This document shows positions 29,659 through 39,093 of a stretch of 64,000 nt of DNA, piece after piece. The DNA comes from Pseudomonas saudimassiliensis (GTDB taxonomy: Bacteria; Pseudomonadota; Gammaproteobacteria; Pseudomonadales; Pseudomonadaceae): the NCBI RefSeq assembly GCF_000939975.1, contig NZ_LK391969.1, positions 1,024,693 to 1,088,692 on the forward strand, in the 5' to 3' direction. Position 1 is the stretch's first letter. Every line of letters begins with the position of its first letter. The notes beneath the pieces were generated by a model. That model saw only the letters and a program-made list of their open reading frames with translations, was not told the origin of the DNA and searched no databases. Both the position numbers and the translations under genes were made by a program.

Positions 29659-30768
29659 TTACACCAGCTGCTTGAGCGCTTCGCGGCTGTAGGGCAGCAC
29701 TTCGTCAAAACGTCCTTCGCGCAGCTTGGCCGGCCAGGCCGGATCGACAATCAGCACCCGACCCAGCGCAACAAGGTCGAACTCGCCGTTGTCCAGACGC
29801 TGCAACAGGTCGTCGATATTGGCAGTCTGGGCAACCTTGTCGGTCTTGACCATGTATTCCAGGAACTCGCTGTCCAACCCGACGCTGCCAACGGTAATGC
29901 AGGGCTTGCCGGTGATCTGACGGGTCCAGCCGGCCAGGTTCAGTGGCGAGCCGTCGAACTCGGGCTCCCAGTAACGGCGCTGCGAACAGTGGAAGATATC
30001 CACGCCAGCTTCGCTCAGCGGGGTGAGGAACTGCTCGAGCAGCTCCGGCGTCGGCGCCAGGCGGGCGGTATAGTCCTGCTGCTTCCATTGGGAGAAACGG
30101 AAGATGATCGGGAAGTCCGGGCCCACCGCTTCGCGCACCGCGCGGATGATTTCCACGGCGAAGCGACCCCGATTATCCATGTTGCCGCCGTACTCGTCGT
30201 CACGCTGGTTGGTCCCTTCCCAGAAGAACTGGTCGATCAGGTAACCGTGGGCGCCATGCAGCTCCACCGCGTCGCAGCCGATGGCCTTGGCGTCCTTGGC
30301 CGCCTGGGCAAAGGCGTTGACCACATCCTGGATGTCGTCCTTGGTCATGCCGTGGACGATGACCTTGTCGTCCTTGCGCTTTTCCATCGGGCCGTAGCCC
30401 GGCACGGTGCCGTCAGGCTCAGTGCCCAGGCGGCGCACGTTGCCCACGTGCCACAGTTGCGGGGCAAATTTGCCACCCGCGGCGTGCACAGCATCGACCA
30501 CCTTGCGCCAGCCCGCCAGGGCATCCTCGCCATGGAACTGGGGCACATTCGGATAGCCATTCGCCGCACAGTGATTAACCGTGGTGCCCTCGGTGATGAT
30601 CAGGCCAACGCCCTCGGCAGCGCGGCGCCGGTAGTATTCGACGACCTGCTCGGTGGGGACACCATTGGGGGAGAAGTTGCGCGTCATGGGCGCCATGACC
30701 AGGCGACTGGGAAGACTCAGCGAACCCAGCACGACGGGCTGGAACAGGGAACCGGCATTGGTCGGCAT
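29659..30768 (-). CDS. NADH:flavin oxidoreductase, Old Yellow Enzyme family
   Basis: A 369-residue FMN-dependent TIM-barrel enzyme of the OYE family, reducing activated C=C bonds or similar substrates. Motifs: FQPVVLGSLSLPSRLVMAPMTR, IITEGTTV, AVELHGAHGYLIDQFFWEGTNQRDDEYGG (in part) and FDLVALGRVLIVDPAWPAKLREG (in part). HGAHGYLIDQF is the substrate-binding signature of the long OYE-like enzymes. The ATG at 30768 has AGGAG upstream with good spacing. The natural substrate is unknown. It is convergent with the glycosyltransferase gene. Confidence 0.87.
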   Translation of the reverse strand: MPTNAGSLFQPVVLGSLSLPSRLVMAPMTRNFSPNGVPTEQVVEYYRRRAAEGVGLIITEGTTVNHCAANGYPNVPQFHGEDALAGWRKVVDAVHAAGGKFAPQLWHVGNVRRLGTEPDGTVPGYGPMEKRKDDKVIVHGMTKDDIQDVVNAFAQAAKDAKAIGCDAVELHGAHGYLIDQFFWEGTNQRDDEYGGNMDNRGRFAVEIIRAVREAVGPDFPIIFRFSQWKQQDYTARLAPTPELLEQFLTPLSEAGVDIFHCSQRRYWEPEFDGSPLNLAGWTRQITGKPCITVGSVGLDSEFLEYMVKTDKVAQTANIDDLLQRLDNGEFDLVALGRVLIVDPAWPAKLREGRFDEVLPYSREALKQLV

Positions 30769-30897
30769 CTTTGACTCCTGGGAAAGCAATTTTGGATGGC
30801 CACTATAAAGGCAAGGTACCCGTTGGGGAGTTCAATTGATGAGATTGATGGCGCGATAGAAGCCGTTACCATCAGCCACCGGTAAACTCGGGACATG

Positions 30898-30923
30898 AAA
30901 AAGCCGGCGCACAGGCCGGCTTT
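30898..30923 (-). terminator. Intrinsic terminator of slyD
   Basis: AAAGCCGGC and its complement form a 9-bp stem. On the minus strand it ends in a TTTTT run, 26 bp after the slyD stop. Confidence 0.85.
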
Positions 30924-30948
30924 CGGGCAACGCTGAAACCGGATGGCC

Positions 30949-31434
30949 TCAGTGGTGCACACCACCTTCGCCATGGATGTGACCATGGGCCAGCTCGTCT
31001 TCGGTCGCGTCACGGATGTCCGCTACCTTGACGTCGAAGGTCAAGCGTTGGCCGGCCAGCGGGTGGTTGCCATCGACAGTCACTTCATCGCCATCCAGCG
31101 CGGTGATGGTGACAATCTGCATACCGCCATCCGGCGCGGAGGCATGGAACTGCATGCCCACTTCCAGCTCATCCACGCCTTCGAACATGTTGCGACCCAG
31201 TACCGCAACCAGCTCGGCACTGTATTCGCCGTAGGCGTTTTCCGGCTCGACGGTCACTTTCAGTTCATCGCCGACCTGCTTACCAGCCAACGCCTGCTCC
31301 AGACCCGGGATGATGTTACCGGCCCCGTGCAGATAAACCAGCGGTTCGCCGCCAGCGGAGGTATCCAGCGTTTCGCCGGCATCGTTGGTCAGTGTATATT
31401 CAATCGATACGGCTTTGTTGGCAGCAATCTGCAT
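30949..31434 (-). CDS. slyD: FKBP-type peptidyl-prolyl isomerase SlyD
   Basis: Cytosolic prolyl isomerase and chaperone that also binds metals. The 161 residues have an FKBP domain split by an insert-in-flap domain. VSIEYTLTNDAGETLDTS opens the fold; NIIPGLEQALAGKQVGDELKV and AYGEYSAELV flank the flap. The tail AHGHIHGEGGVHH is a short His-rich metal-binding end. The ATG at 31434 follows AGGA. A much longer frame continues antisense through ackA without meaning and is ignored. It is divergent from ackA. Confidence 0.95.
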   Translation of the reverse strand: MQIAANKAVSIEYTLTNDAGETLDTSAGGEPLVYLHGAGNIIPGLEQALAGKQVGDELKVTVEPENAYGEYSAELVAVLGRNMFEGVDELEVGMQFHASAPDGGMQIVTITALDGDEVTVDGNHPLAGQRLTFDVKVADIRDATEDELAHGHIHGEGGVHH

Positions 31435-31590
31435 AAATAAATCCTGTGTTTTCGCTCTCAGAAGTGCCCAGTTTACGCACAAATGGCCGGAAACGCACGG
31501 ACAGCTAAGGTATAAGTAACCCTGAATCCGTAACCGGAAGATGCGCGAGTCCAGGCTAGGCGTCTTCCTGACTGCTAAGAATGGAGCACC

Positions 31591-32814
31591 ATGGCCGATC
31601 GATTGGTACTTGTCATTAATTGTGGAAGCTCGTCCCTCAAATTTGCGCTGCGTAGCGAATCCGAACCCAAACCCCTGCTCAGCGGCCTCGCAGAACGTCT
31701 TGGTACCCCTGAAGGCGTATTGAACTGGAAAGCCGGCGACATCCGTGAACAGGTGGCCATCCCCGACGGCAAGCACAGCTCGGCCATGGCCAGCCTGATT
31801 CCGCTGATCGAACGCTTCGCCCTGTATCCGCTGACTGCCGTCGGCCACCGCGTGGTCCATGGCGGGGAACACTTTACCGGCGCCAGCCGCATCGATGACA
31901 CCGTCATCGCCGCCATCGAGGACAGCGCCCCCCTCGCCCCCCTGCATAACCCGGCGCATCTGGTGGGCATCAGTGAAGCGATGAAGGTATTCACCGATAT
32001 CCCGCATATTGCCATCTTCGATACCGCCTTCCATCAGAGCATGCCGCCCCACGCCTACCGGTATGCCCTGCCGGAGGCGCTGTACAGCCAGCACGGCGTG
32101 CGCCGCTACGGCTTCCATGGCACCAGCCACCGCTTCGTATCCACCCAGGCCAGCCTGTTGCTGGGCCTGGAACCGGGCCATGGCGCCTGGCTCACCGCGC
32201 ACCTGGGTAACGGCTGCTCGACCTGCGCCATCCTCGATGGCAAGAGCCTCGACACCAGCATGGGCCTGACGCCGCTGGAAGGCCTGGTCATGGGCACGCG
32301 CAGCGGGGACGTGGACCCGAACCTGCATTCGCACCTGGCCCGCACCCTCGGCTGGGACCTGGAGCGCATCGACCAGATGCTCAACCGGGAAAGTGGCCTG
32401 CTGGGCCTGTCCGGCGGGCTGTCCAACGACATGCGCACCCTGGTAGCCGCGCGTGCCGACGGCCACCCCGGGGCCCGGCTGGCCGTTGAGGTATTCTGCT
32501 ACCGCCTGGCCCGCTCCATGGCCGGCCTGGCCGTGGCCCTGCCGCGCATCGACGGGGTGATTTTCACCGGTGGCATCGGTGAAAACTCGCCGCTGGTGCG
32601 TGAACTGACCGTCCGCCACCTGGCGCTCTTCGGCCTGGCCATCGACCCTGCCGCCAACGCCACCCCGCCCGGCAACCCGGCCCGCCAGATCCAGGCCGGC
32701 AACTCCCCGGCCATCCTCGTCATCCCCACGGACGAGGAACGCCAGATCACCGAAGAGTGCCTGGCCCTGCTGGACCTCGCTGCCAACCCATCCGCGACAC
32801 AGGAAGCTGAGTGA
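31591..32814 (+). CDS. ackA: Acetate kinase
   Basis: Interconverts acetate plus ATP and acetyl phosphate plus ADP. The 407 residues show the phosphate-binding [15 protein letters not shown] (about 6-20), [26 protein letters not shown], the adenosine block [14 protein letters not shown] and [14 protein letters not shown]. The ATG at 31591 follows GGAG by four bases. Its stop overlaps the pta start (TGATG), so the two enzymes of acetate activation are coupled. A weak TATAAG at 31511-31516 may be part of its promoter. Confidence 0.97.
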   Translation: MADRLVLVINCGSSSLKFALRSESEPKPLLSGLAERLGTPEGVLNWKAGDIREQVAIPDGKHSSAMASLIPLIERFALYPLTAVGHRVVHGGEHFTGASRIDDTVIAAIEDSAPLAPLHNPAHLVGISEAMKVFTDIPHIAIFDTAFHQSMPPHAYRYALPEALYSQHGVRRYGFHGTSHRFVSTQASLLLGLEPGHGAWLTAHLGNGCSTCAILDGKSLDTSMGLTPLEGLVMGTRSGDVDPNLHSHLARTLGWDLERIDQMLNRESGLLGLSGGLSNDMRTLVAARADGHPGARLAVEVFCYRLARSMAGLAVALPRIDGVIFTGGIGENSPLVRELTVRHLALFGLAIDPAANATPPGNPARQIQAGNSPAILVIPTDEERQITEECLALLDLAANPSATQEAE

Positions 32815-34949
32815 TGCATACCTTTTTTCTCGCTCCATCTGGATTCGGCGTCGGCCTGACGTCGGTCAGCCTGGGCCTGATCCGCGCACTGGAGCGCAAC
32901 GGCCTGCGAGTGCACTTTCTCAAACCCATCGCCCAGCCCCATCCGGGCGACGACGGCCCCGAACGCTCCACCGCGCTGATCAGCCGCACCATGGGCCTGA
33001 CGCCGCCGACGCCGCTGGAGCTGCCGGAAGTGGAACGGCGGCTGGCCAATGGCGAGCTCGATGAAGTGCTGGAAGATATCGTCAGCCGCTACCGCGAAGC
33101 TGCCCGGGACGCCGACGTGGTGGTAGTCGAAGGCATGGTGCCGACCCGGCAGGCCGCCTACGCCGCCCGCATCAACCAGCACCTGGCCCGCAGCCTGGAT
33201 GCCGACATCATCCTGGTATCGGCGCCGGACGACGACAACCTGGCGACCCTGGCGAACCGCATCGAACTGCACGCCCACGGCTTTGGCGGCCCCCAGGATC
33301 CCAAGGTGCTGGGGGTGATCATCAACAAGGTGCAGGACCTGGATCTGGGCGGTGACGTGCCCCCGGACCGCGGCCACCTCAAGCGCACGCTGAAGGAATA
33401 TGCCGCCGCGTTGAAGCAACACTCTAGAGTGCTGGATACCGAGGCGTTCCGGCTGATCGGCTGCGTTCCCTGGCAGAGTGAACTGAGCGCTCCGCGCAGC
33501 GCCGATGTCGCCTCGCTGCTCAATGCCAAGATCCTGCATCCCGGCGACATGCACCAGCGCCGGGTGCTGGACATCATCCTCTGCGCCCGCACGGTGCCCA
33601 ACACCCTGCACCTGTTCCGCCCCGGCACCCTGCTGGTCGTACCCGGCGATCGCGATGACATCATCATTTCCAGCAGCCTGGCCTCGCTGTCCGGTACCCC
33701 GCTGGCCGGCCTGCTGCTGACCGGCGACATCATGCCCGACGAGCGGGTCATGAAGCTGTGCCAGCCGGCCCTGGACAACGGTCTGCCGATCTTCCTGGTG
33801 GGCACCGGCAGCTTCGCCACCTCCTCCCAGTTGGACCGGATGAACCGGGAGATTCCCATCGACGATCATGAGCGGGCCGGGCTGGTCACCGACTTCGTTG
33901 CCTCCCATATCGACCACAGCTGGCTGCAGCACCGTTGCGGCATGCCGCGGGAACTGCGCATGTCGCCGCCGGCGTTCCGCTACGACCTGGTCAACCGGGC
34001 GCAGCAGGCCGGCAAGCGCATTGTCCTGCCCGAGGGCGATGAGCCCCGCACCGTGCAGGCCGCCGCCATCTGCCAGCGCCGCGGGATTGCCCAGTGCGTA
34101 TTGCTGGCCAAACCGGAGGCCGTGGAGGCCGTCGCGCGCGCCCAGCACATCACCCTGCCGGAGGGACTGCAGATCATTGATCCCGACGAGGTGCGCGAGG
34201 ATTATGTGGCGCCCATGGTGGAGCTGCGCAAGGATCGTGGCCTGACCGCACCGGTGGCGCTGCAGCAACTGGAAGACAACGTGGTGCTCGGCACCATGAT
34301 GCTGGCCCTGGATGAGGTGGACGGCCTGGTCTCCGGCGCGGTGCATACCACGGCCAACACCATCCGCCCGGCCTTCCAGTTGATCAAGACCGCCCCGGAG
34401 TACAGCCTGGTCTCCTCGATCTTCTTCATGCTGCTGCCTGACCAGGTACTGGTGTATGGCGACTGCGCGGTCAACCCGGACCCCAACGCCTCGGAGCTGG
34501 CGGAGATCGCCATCCAGAGCGCCCGTTCGGCGGCCGCCTTCGGCATACCGCCGCGGGTCGCCATGATCAGCTACTCCACCGGCAGCTCGGGCAGCGGCGA
34601 AGACGTGGAAAAGGTCCGCGAGGCCACCCGCCTGGCACGGGAACGCGAGCCCGGGCTGTTGATCGACGGTCCGCTGCAGTATGATGCCGCCGCCATTGCC
34701 AGCGTCGGTCTGCAGAAGGCCCCGGACAGCCCGGTCGCCGGCAAGGCCACGGTCTTCATCTTCCCCGACCTGAACACTGGCAACACCACCTACAAGGCGG
34801 TGCAGCGCAGCGCCAACGTCATCAGTGTCGGCCCGATGTTGCAAGGTCTGCGCAAGCCGGTGAATGACCTGTCCCGGGGTGCGTTGGTGGACGATATCGT
34901 GTTTACTATCGCCCTGACCGCCATACAGGCCGACACGGACGAGAGCTGA
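32814..34949 (+). CDS. pta: Phosphate acetyltransferase
   Basis: Makes acetyl-CoA from acetyl phosphate and CoA, or the reverse in overflow metabolism. At 711 residues it is the long form. An N-terminal P-loop-like domain (FFLAPSGFGVGLTSVSLGL) is followed by a DRTGG domain (about 215-335), and the C-terminal 330 residues are the catalytic PTA domain. That domain shows RIVLPEGDEPRT, DEVDGLVSGAVHTTANTIRPAF and DLNTGNTTYKAVQRSA. The ATG at 32814 overlaps the ackA stop and follows AGGAAG; a GTG one codon earlier is less likely. Confidence 0.97.
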   Translation: MHTFFLAPSGFGVGLTSVSLGLIRALERNGLRVHFLKPIAQPHPGDDGPERSTALISRTMGLTPPTPLELPEVERRLANGELDEVLEDIVSRYREAARDADVVVVEGMVPTRQAAYAARINQHLARSLDADIILVSAPDDDNLATLANRIELHAHGFGGPQDPKVLGVIINKVQDLDLGGDVPPDRGHLKRTLKEYAAALKQHSRVLDTEAFRLIGCVPWQSELSAPRSADVASLLNAKILHPGDMHQRRVLDIILCARTVPNTLHLFRPGTLLVVPGDRDDIIISSSLASLSGTPLAGLLLTGDIMPDERVMKLCQPALDNGLPIFLVGTGSFATSSQLDRMNREIPIDDHERAGLVTDFVASHIDHSWLQHRCGMPRELRMSPPAFRYDLVNRAQQAGKRIVLPEGDEPRTVQAAAICQRRGIAQCVLLAKPEAVEAVARAQHITLPEGLQIIDPDEVREDYVAPMVELRKDRGLTAPVALQQLEDNVVLGTMMLALDEVDGLVSGAVHTTANTIRPAFQLIKTAPEYSLVSSIFFMLLPDQVLVYGDCAVNPDPNASELAEIAIQSARSAAAFGIPPRVAMISYSTGSSGSGEDVEKVREATRLAREREPGLLIDGPLQYDAAAIASVGLQKAPDSPVAGKATVFIFPDLNTGNTTYKAVQRSANVISVGPMLQGLRKPVNDLSRGALVDDIVFTIALTAIQADTDES

Positions 34950-34961
34950 TCAGTGCCCACC

Positions 34962-34998
34962 GGCAGCCTGTATGGTCAGTGAACCCCTACAGGCTGCC
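34962..34998 (+). terminator. Hairpin after pta
   Basis: GGCAGCCTGT and ACAGGCTGCC form a perfect 10-bp stem with a 17-base loop, 12 bases after the pta stop. No T-run follows. Confidence 0.45.
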
Positions 34999-35009
34999 AT
35001 GCCCCACGG

Positions 35010-35930
35010 ATGAGTTTTCAGACAATGCTGTATTTTTTGCCTGCTCCGCTGCGCGGGAGCCTCTCGCTCCTGCTGCTGATCCTCAACACCCTGTTCTGGT
35101 TCAGCTTGCTGTTCCCCTGTGCCCTGGTCAAACTGCTGCCGATCCCGACGCTGCAGACCTTTCTCACCCGGGTCCTGATCCGCATCGCCGAAAACTGGAT
35201 GCTCTTCAACAGTGGCTGGATGCGCCTGGCCGGTCGCACCGAGTGGGACGTCCAGGGCCATGAGGGTCTCGACCATGACGGCTGGTACCTGGTGACCAGC
35301 AATCACCAGAGCTGGGTTGATATCCTGGTGCTGCAACACAACCTCAACCGCCGCATGCCGATGCTGAAGTTCTTCCTCAAGCAGGAGCTGATCTGGGTTC
35401 CGGTCATCGGCATCTGCTGGTGGGCGCTGGATTTCCCCTTCATGAAGCGCTACAGCAAGGCCTATCTGGCCCGGCACCCGGAACGCGCCGGGCAGGACCT
35501 GCTGGCGACCCAGCGCGCCTGCGAAAAATTCAAGACCACCCCGGTAGCGGTGTTCAACTTCCTCGAGGGCACCCGGCTAACCCCAGCCAAACATGCCGAG
35601 CAGCAATCCCCCTATCGGTATCTGCTGCGCCCCAAATCCGGCGGCGCCGCCTTCGTCCTGGACGCCATGGGCCAACAGTTGCGCTCGCTGGTGGACATCA
35701 CCATCCATTATCCGGACGGCAACCCGAGCTTCTGGGATCTGCTCAGCGGCCGGATTCGCAAGGTGGTAATGCGCTGCCAGACACGACCGATTCCCCCCGA
35801 GTTTCTCGGCCGGGATTACCACAACGATGCCGCCTTCCGGCAGGCGTTCCAGGCCTGGATCAACGGCCTGTGGGAAGAGAAGGATGCCCTGCTTGCGCAG
35901 CTGCACCGGGACCATCCCCCTGCCACCTGA
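35010..35930 (+). CDS. 1-acyl-sn-glycerol-3-phosphate acyltransferase family protein (YihG-like)
   Basis: A 306-residue membrane-bound PlsC-family acyltransferase. N-terminal hydrophobic helices (SLSLLLLILNTLFWFSLLFP) anchor it. The catalytic HX4D motif is H99-D104 in SNHQSWVD, and FLEGTR near residue 187 is the acyl-acceptor motif. The layout resembles E. coli YihG, which can add acyl chains to lysophosphatidic acid. The start is uncertain: the ATG at 35010 lacks a ribosome site, and the ATG at 35025 is another choice. It follows pta after a hairpin, in the same order as I recall in P. aeruginosa. Confidence 0.88.
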   Translation: MSFQTMLYFLPAPLRGSLSLLLLILNTLFWFSLLFPCALVKLLPIPTLQTFLTRVLIRIAENWMLFNSGWMRLAGRTEWDVQGHEGLDHDGWYLVTSNHQSWVDILVLQHNLNRRMPMLKFFLKQELIWVPVIGICWWALDFPFMKRYSKAYLARHPERAGQDLLATQRACEKFKTTPVAVFNFLEGTRLTPAKHAEQQSPYRYLLRPKSGGAAFVLDAMGQQLRSLVDITIHYPDGNPSFWDLLSGRIRKVVMRCQTRPIPPEFLGRDYHNDAAFRQAFQAWINGLWEEKDALLAQLHRDHPPAT

Positions 35931-35963
35931 TAACGATACCCTGGCGGGCAGTCCGCACCAAAG

Positions 35964-35992
35964 AAAACGGGACGCCTTGGCGTCCCGTTTTT
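35964..35992. terminator. Bidirectional terminator between acyltransferase and yiaD
   Basis: AAAACGGGACGC and GCGTCCCGTTTT form a 12-bp stem with loop CTTG. T-runs lie on the plus side, and an A-rich upstream arm gives T on the minus strand; it serves two convergent genes. Confidence 0.85.
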
Positions 35993-36011
35993 CATGCAAC
36001 CGGCTAGCTGC

Positions 36012-36665
36012 TTACAGCGGCCGCAGGTTGATCTCCACGCGACGGTTCTGCGCCTTGCCGGCAGCGGTGTCGTTGCTGGCGATCGGCTGGCTCGGGCCAA
36101 CGCCACGGCTGCTGATACGCGCACCGGATACGCCCTGGCCCGTGAGATAGGAGGCGACGCTGGTGGCACGCTCCTGGGACAGGCGCATGTTCAGCTCCAG
36201 GGAACCGCTGCTATCGGTATGACCGACGATGTCGATACCGTTCTTGTCGAACTCCTTGAACACCTTGACCAGCGAGTTCAGCGTCGGGTAGAAGCTGCTG
36301 GAGATATCCGCGGAGCTGCTGGCGAAGGTGATATTGCCCGGCATGACCAGCTGCAGGTTATCGCCGTTGCGCACCACCTGCACGCCGGTCCCGCTCAGCT
36401 CCTGACGCAGACGCTGCTCCTGGCGGTCAGCGTAGTAGCCGTAACCGGCACCTGCGGCGCCACCTACCACGGCACCGATCAGCGCGCCCTTGCCCCGGTC
36501 CTTCTTGCTCGAAGTAGCCGCCCCGATCAGCGCACCCGCTGCAGCGCCACCGCCGCCGTAGACGCCCGCCTTGCCGGCTTCACGCTCACCGGTATAGGGA
36601 TTGTTGGTACAACCTGCCAACAGCGCAACACAGGCAGAGGCGGCAATAAGTGCTTTGATTTTCAT
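36012..36665 (-). CDS. yiaD: YiaD-like OmpA-family lipoprotein
   Basis: A 217-residue lipoprotein close in layout to E. coli YiaD. The signal ends LLAGC (Cys 19), then comes NNPYTGEREAGKAG. Two glycine-zipper stretches (GGGGAAAGALIGAATSS and KGALIGAVVGGAAGAGYGYY) probably insert in or oligomerise at the membrane. The C-terminal OmpA domain binds peptidoglycan (IDIVGHTDSSGSLELNMRLS, RRVEINLRPL). YiaD has been linked to BAM and envelope stress in E. coli. The ATG at 36665 is conventional. It is a single gene with a shared terminator. Confidence 0.92.
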   Translation of the reverse strand: MKIKALIAASACVALLAGCTNNPYTGEREAGKAGVYGGGGAAAGALIGAATSSKKDRGKGALIGAVVGGAAGAGYGYYADRQEQRLRQELSGTGVQVVRNGDNLQLVMPGNITFASSSADISSSFYPTLNSLVKVFKEFDKNGIDIVGHTDSSGSLELNMRLSQERATSVASYLTGQGVSGARISSRGVGPSQPIASNDTAAGKAQNRRVEINLRPL

Positions 36666-36783
36666 GGATTTTTCCTTAAATTGACTTCATCGTCGCAACG
36701 CGGCACCCCAGCCGGGACGCGTATAGAGGAGTAGGACCACTTTACCCGGCGATTTATCCCCGCGTCGGGTAAGTATGGTCACT

Positions 36784-37428
36784 TTATCCCCGAATGAAAG
36801 GGTTCTCGCGGATCTCATCGCCGATCAGTGTATCCGGGCCGTGGCCAGTCACCACCACCGCTTCCTCATCCAGCGTGTACAACCGTTGGCGAATCGACGA
36901 CTCGATCTGCGCATAATCGCCGCCCCACAGGTCAGTGCGGCCGATGCCGCGGCGAAACAATGTGTCCCCGGCAACCAGCAGCTTGGCCTGGGGAAACCAG
37001 AAGCTCATCGAACCCGGGGTATGTCCCGGCGTATGCAGCGCCACGCCGCAACCGCAGGCCAGCTCTTCATCATCCTGCAGCCACTGGTCCGGTGCCGGCA
37101 CCGGTGTGTAGGGCACGCCGAACATCTTGCACTGCATCTCCAGGTTGTCCCAGAGGAACTGGTCGTCCTTGTGCAGATGCAAGGTCGCTCCGGTGGCCTT
37201 CTTCATTTCACCCGAAGCCAGGAAGTGATCCAGATGCGCGTGGGTATGGATGATGCTCACCACCTTCAGGCCAAGCTGATCCAGGCGATCGAGGATCAAC
37301 TGATGGTCGCCACCGGGATCGATGACGATGGCTTTCTTGGTCAGCGGATCGCCGATGATGGTGCAGTTGCACTGCAACGGGCCGACCGGGAAGGTTTCGC
37401 GGATCAGGGCGGGAGTGGTGGCGTCCAT
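36784..37428 (-). CDS. MBL-fold metallohydrolase (glyoxalase II-like)
   Basis: A 214-residue enzyme of the metallo-beta-lactamase fold. The dinuclear metal motif HxHxDH is at H63-H65-D67-H68 (HTHAHLDH). Other ligands are in LHTPGHTPGSMSF and VAGDTLFRRGIGRTD, and the last histidine is in VVTGHGPDT. The small size and GRTDL motif match the YcbL/type II glyoxalase group, so hydrolysis of a thioester such as S-lactoylglutathione is plausible but unproven. The ATG at 37428 follows AAGGA by six bases; the longer frame upstream is rejected. Confidence 0.9.
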   Translation of the reverse strand: MDATTPALIRETFPVGPLQCNCTIIGDPLTKKAIVIDPGGDHQLILDRLDQLGLKVVSIIHTHAHLDHFLASGEMKKATGATLHLHKDDQFLWDNLEMQCKMFGVPYTPVPAPDQWLQDDEELACGCGVALHTPGHTPGSMSFWFPQAKLLVAGDTLFRRGIGRTDLWGGDYAQIESSIRQRLYTLDEEAVVVTGHGPDTLIGDEIRENPFIRG

Positions 37429-37672
37429 GGGAGTCCTTATGTCTGTTGGCTGCGGGTGAGTATGCCAAATCAGCGCCGAGAAAACCTCTGCACTGTCCCG
37501 GCGGAAGCGCTTGCGGCGGGCACCGCACCGCGAAAACCAGCCGATACTGCGGCCCATGGGACGCCGGGATCACCGACACTCGGTCTAATCGGACCGATAG
37601 CCTGCGAACATGGGCCAATCTGTGTACAATTTGCCCCTTTTTACTGCCAGCTCCCCCGCCACGGAACCTCCA

Positions 37673-39061
37673 ATGACCGATTCAGTTCAGCAACAGGGCC
37701 AACTCAAGCGCGGCCTGACCAATCGCCATATCCAGCTGATCGCCCTTGGCGGCGCCATCGGGACCGGCCTGTTTCTCGGTTCCGCCGGGGTGATGAAAAG
37801 TGCTGGGCCGTCGATGCTGCTGGGGTATGCCATTGGCGGGCTTATCGCGTTCCTGATCATGCGCCAACTGGGGGAGATGATCGTCGAGGAGCCGGTGGCT
37901 GGTTCCTTCAGCCATTTTGCCCACCGCTACTGGAGTCCCTTCGCCGGCTTTCTCTCGGGCTGGAACTACTGGGTGCTATATATCCTGGTGGGCATGGCCG
38001 AGCTGACGGCGGTGGGTAAGTACGTGCAGTACTGGTATCCGGACATCCCCACCTGGGCGACCGCCCTGGCCTTCTTCGCCCTGATCAACCTGATCAACCT
38101 GTGCAACGTGAAGGCCTTCGGTGAGGCCGAGTTCTGGTTTGCCATCATCAAGGTCGGGGCCATCCTCGGCATGATCGCGCTGGGTCTGTACCTGTTGATC
38201 TCGGGCGCCGGTGGCGAGCAGGCCAGCGTCAGCAACCTGTGGCAGCACGGGGGCTTCTTTCCCAATGGGGTCAGCGGCCTGGTGCTGGTCATGGCGGTGA
38301 TCATGTTCTCCTTTGGCGGCCTGGAGCTGGTGGGTATCACCGCCGCCGAGGCGGAAAACCCGCGCCAGGTGATCCCCAAGGCGATCAACCAGGTGGTCTA
38401 CCGGATCCTGCTGTTCTATATCTTCGCCCTGGGCATCCTGCTGTCGTTGTACCCCTGGGACAGCCTGGTGGAGACGCTGACCAGCGGTGCCGACCCCTAC
38501 GCCCGCAGCCCCTTCGTGCAGATCTTCTCGCTGATCGGCAGCGATACCGCCGCCCACGTACTCAACTTCGTGGTCCTGACCGCTGCCCTGTCGGTCTATA
38601 ACAGTGGCGTGTACTGCAACAGCCGCATGCTGTATGGCATGGCTGAACAGGGCGATGCGCCACGGGCCTTCCTCAAGCTGAGCGGCAACGGCGTGCCGGT
38701 GCGCGGCATCGCGGTGTCCGGCGCCATTACCCTGCTCTGCGTGGGGCTGAACTATGCGTTGCCGGAAGGGGCGTTGATTCTGCTGATGTCGCTGGTGGTG
38801 GCGGCGCTGGTGCTCAACTGGGCGATGATCTCCCTGTCGCACCTGATGTTCCGCCGGAGCATGCTCGCCCAGGGCGTGGTGCCGACCTTCAAGGCCCTGT
38901 GGTCGCCCTTCGGCAACTACCTGTGCCTGGCCTTCGTCGGCTTCATCCTGGTGGTGCTGTCCTTGGATAGCGGCACGCGGCTGTCGGTCATCGCCCTGCC
39001 GGTGTGGGTCGCGGTGATCTGGGTGTGCTACCTGCTGCGGAATCGGCAGACCGGGCGTTGA
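37673..39061 (+). CDS. aroP: Aromatic amino-acid permease, AroP type
   Basis: Inner-membrane proton symporter of the amino acid transporter (AAT) family; 462 residues with 12 predicted helices. It matches E. coli AroP over long stretches, such as QLKRGLTNRHIQLIALGGAI, MRQLGEMIVEEPVAGSFSHF, GGLELVGITAAEAENPRQ and YNSGVYCNSRMLYGMA. Phe, Tyr and Trp are therefore the likely substrates, though the related PheP or ProY cannot be excluded. The ATG at 37673 has GGA upstream; the frame begins 21 codons earlier without a site. It is convergent with the symporter gene. Confidence 0.88.
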   Translation: MTDSVQQQGQLKRGLTNRHIQLIALGGAIGTGLFLGSAGVMKSAGPSMLLGYAIGGLIAFLIMRQLGEMIVEEPVAGSFSHFAHRYWSPFAGFLSGWNYWVLYILVGMAELTAVGKYVQYWYPDIPTWATALAFFALINLINLCNVKAFGEAEFWFAIIKVGAILGMIALGLYLLISGAGGEQASVSNLWQHGGFFPNGVSGLVLVMAVIMFSFGGLELVGITAAEAENPRQVIPKAINQVVYRILLFYIFALGILLSLYPWDSLVETLTSGADPYARSPFVQIFSLIGSDTAAHVLNFVVLTAALSVYNSGVYCNSRMLYGMAEQGDAPRAFLKLSGNGVPVRGIAVSGAITLLCVGLNYALPEGALILLMSLVVAALVLNWAMISLSHLMFRRSMLAQGVVPTFKALWSPFGNYLCLAFVGFILVVLSLDSGTRLSVIALPVWVAVIWVCYLLRNRQTGR

Positions 39062-39066
39062 CCGCC

Positions 39067-39093
39067 GCAGCGGGGGACTAGGCTCCCCGCTGC
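39067..39093. terminator. Hairpin shared by aroP and the DAACS symporter
   Basis: GCAGCGGGG and CCCCGCTGC form a 9-bp perfect stem with a 9-base loop. It lies in the 16-bp gap between the two convergent genes and overlaps the end of the symporter gene. Confidence 0.55.

Noticed and set aside
30949-32838. 629-codon minus-strand frame that ends in SlyD
   Set aside because: The part before residue 468 is antisense to ackA and meaningless; SlyD begins at the ATG at 31434 with its own ribosome site.
32499-34844. 781-codon minus-strand frame opposite pta
   Set aside because: Gln/Gly/His-rich shadow of the pta coding sequence with no domain.
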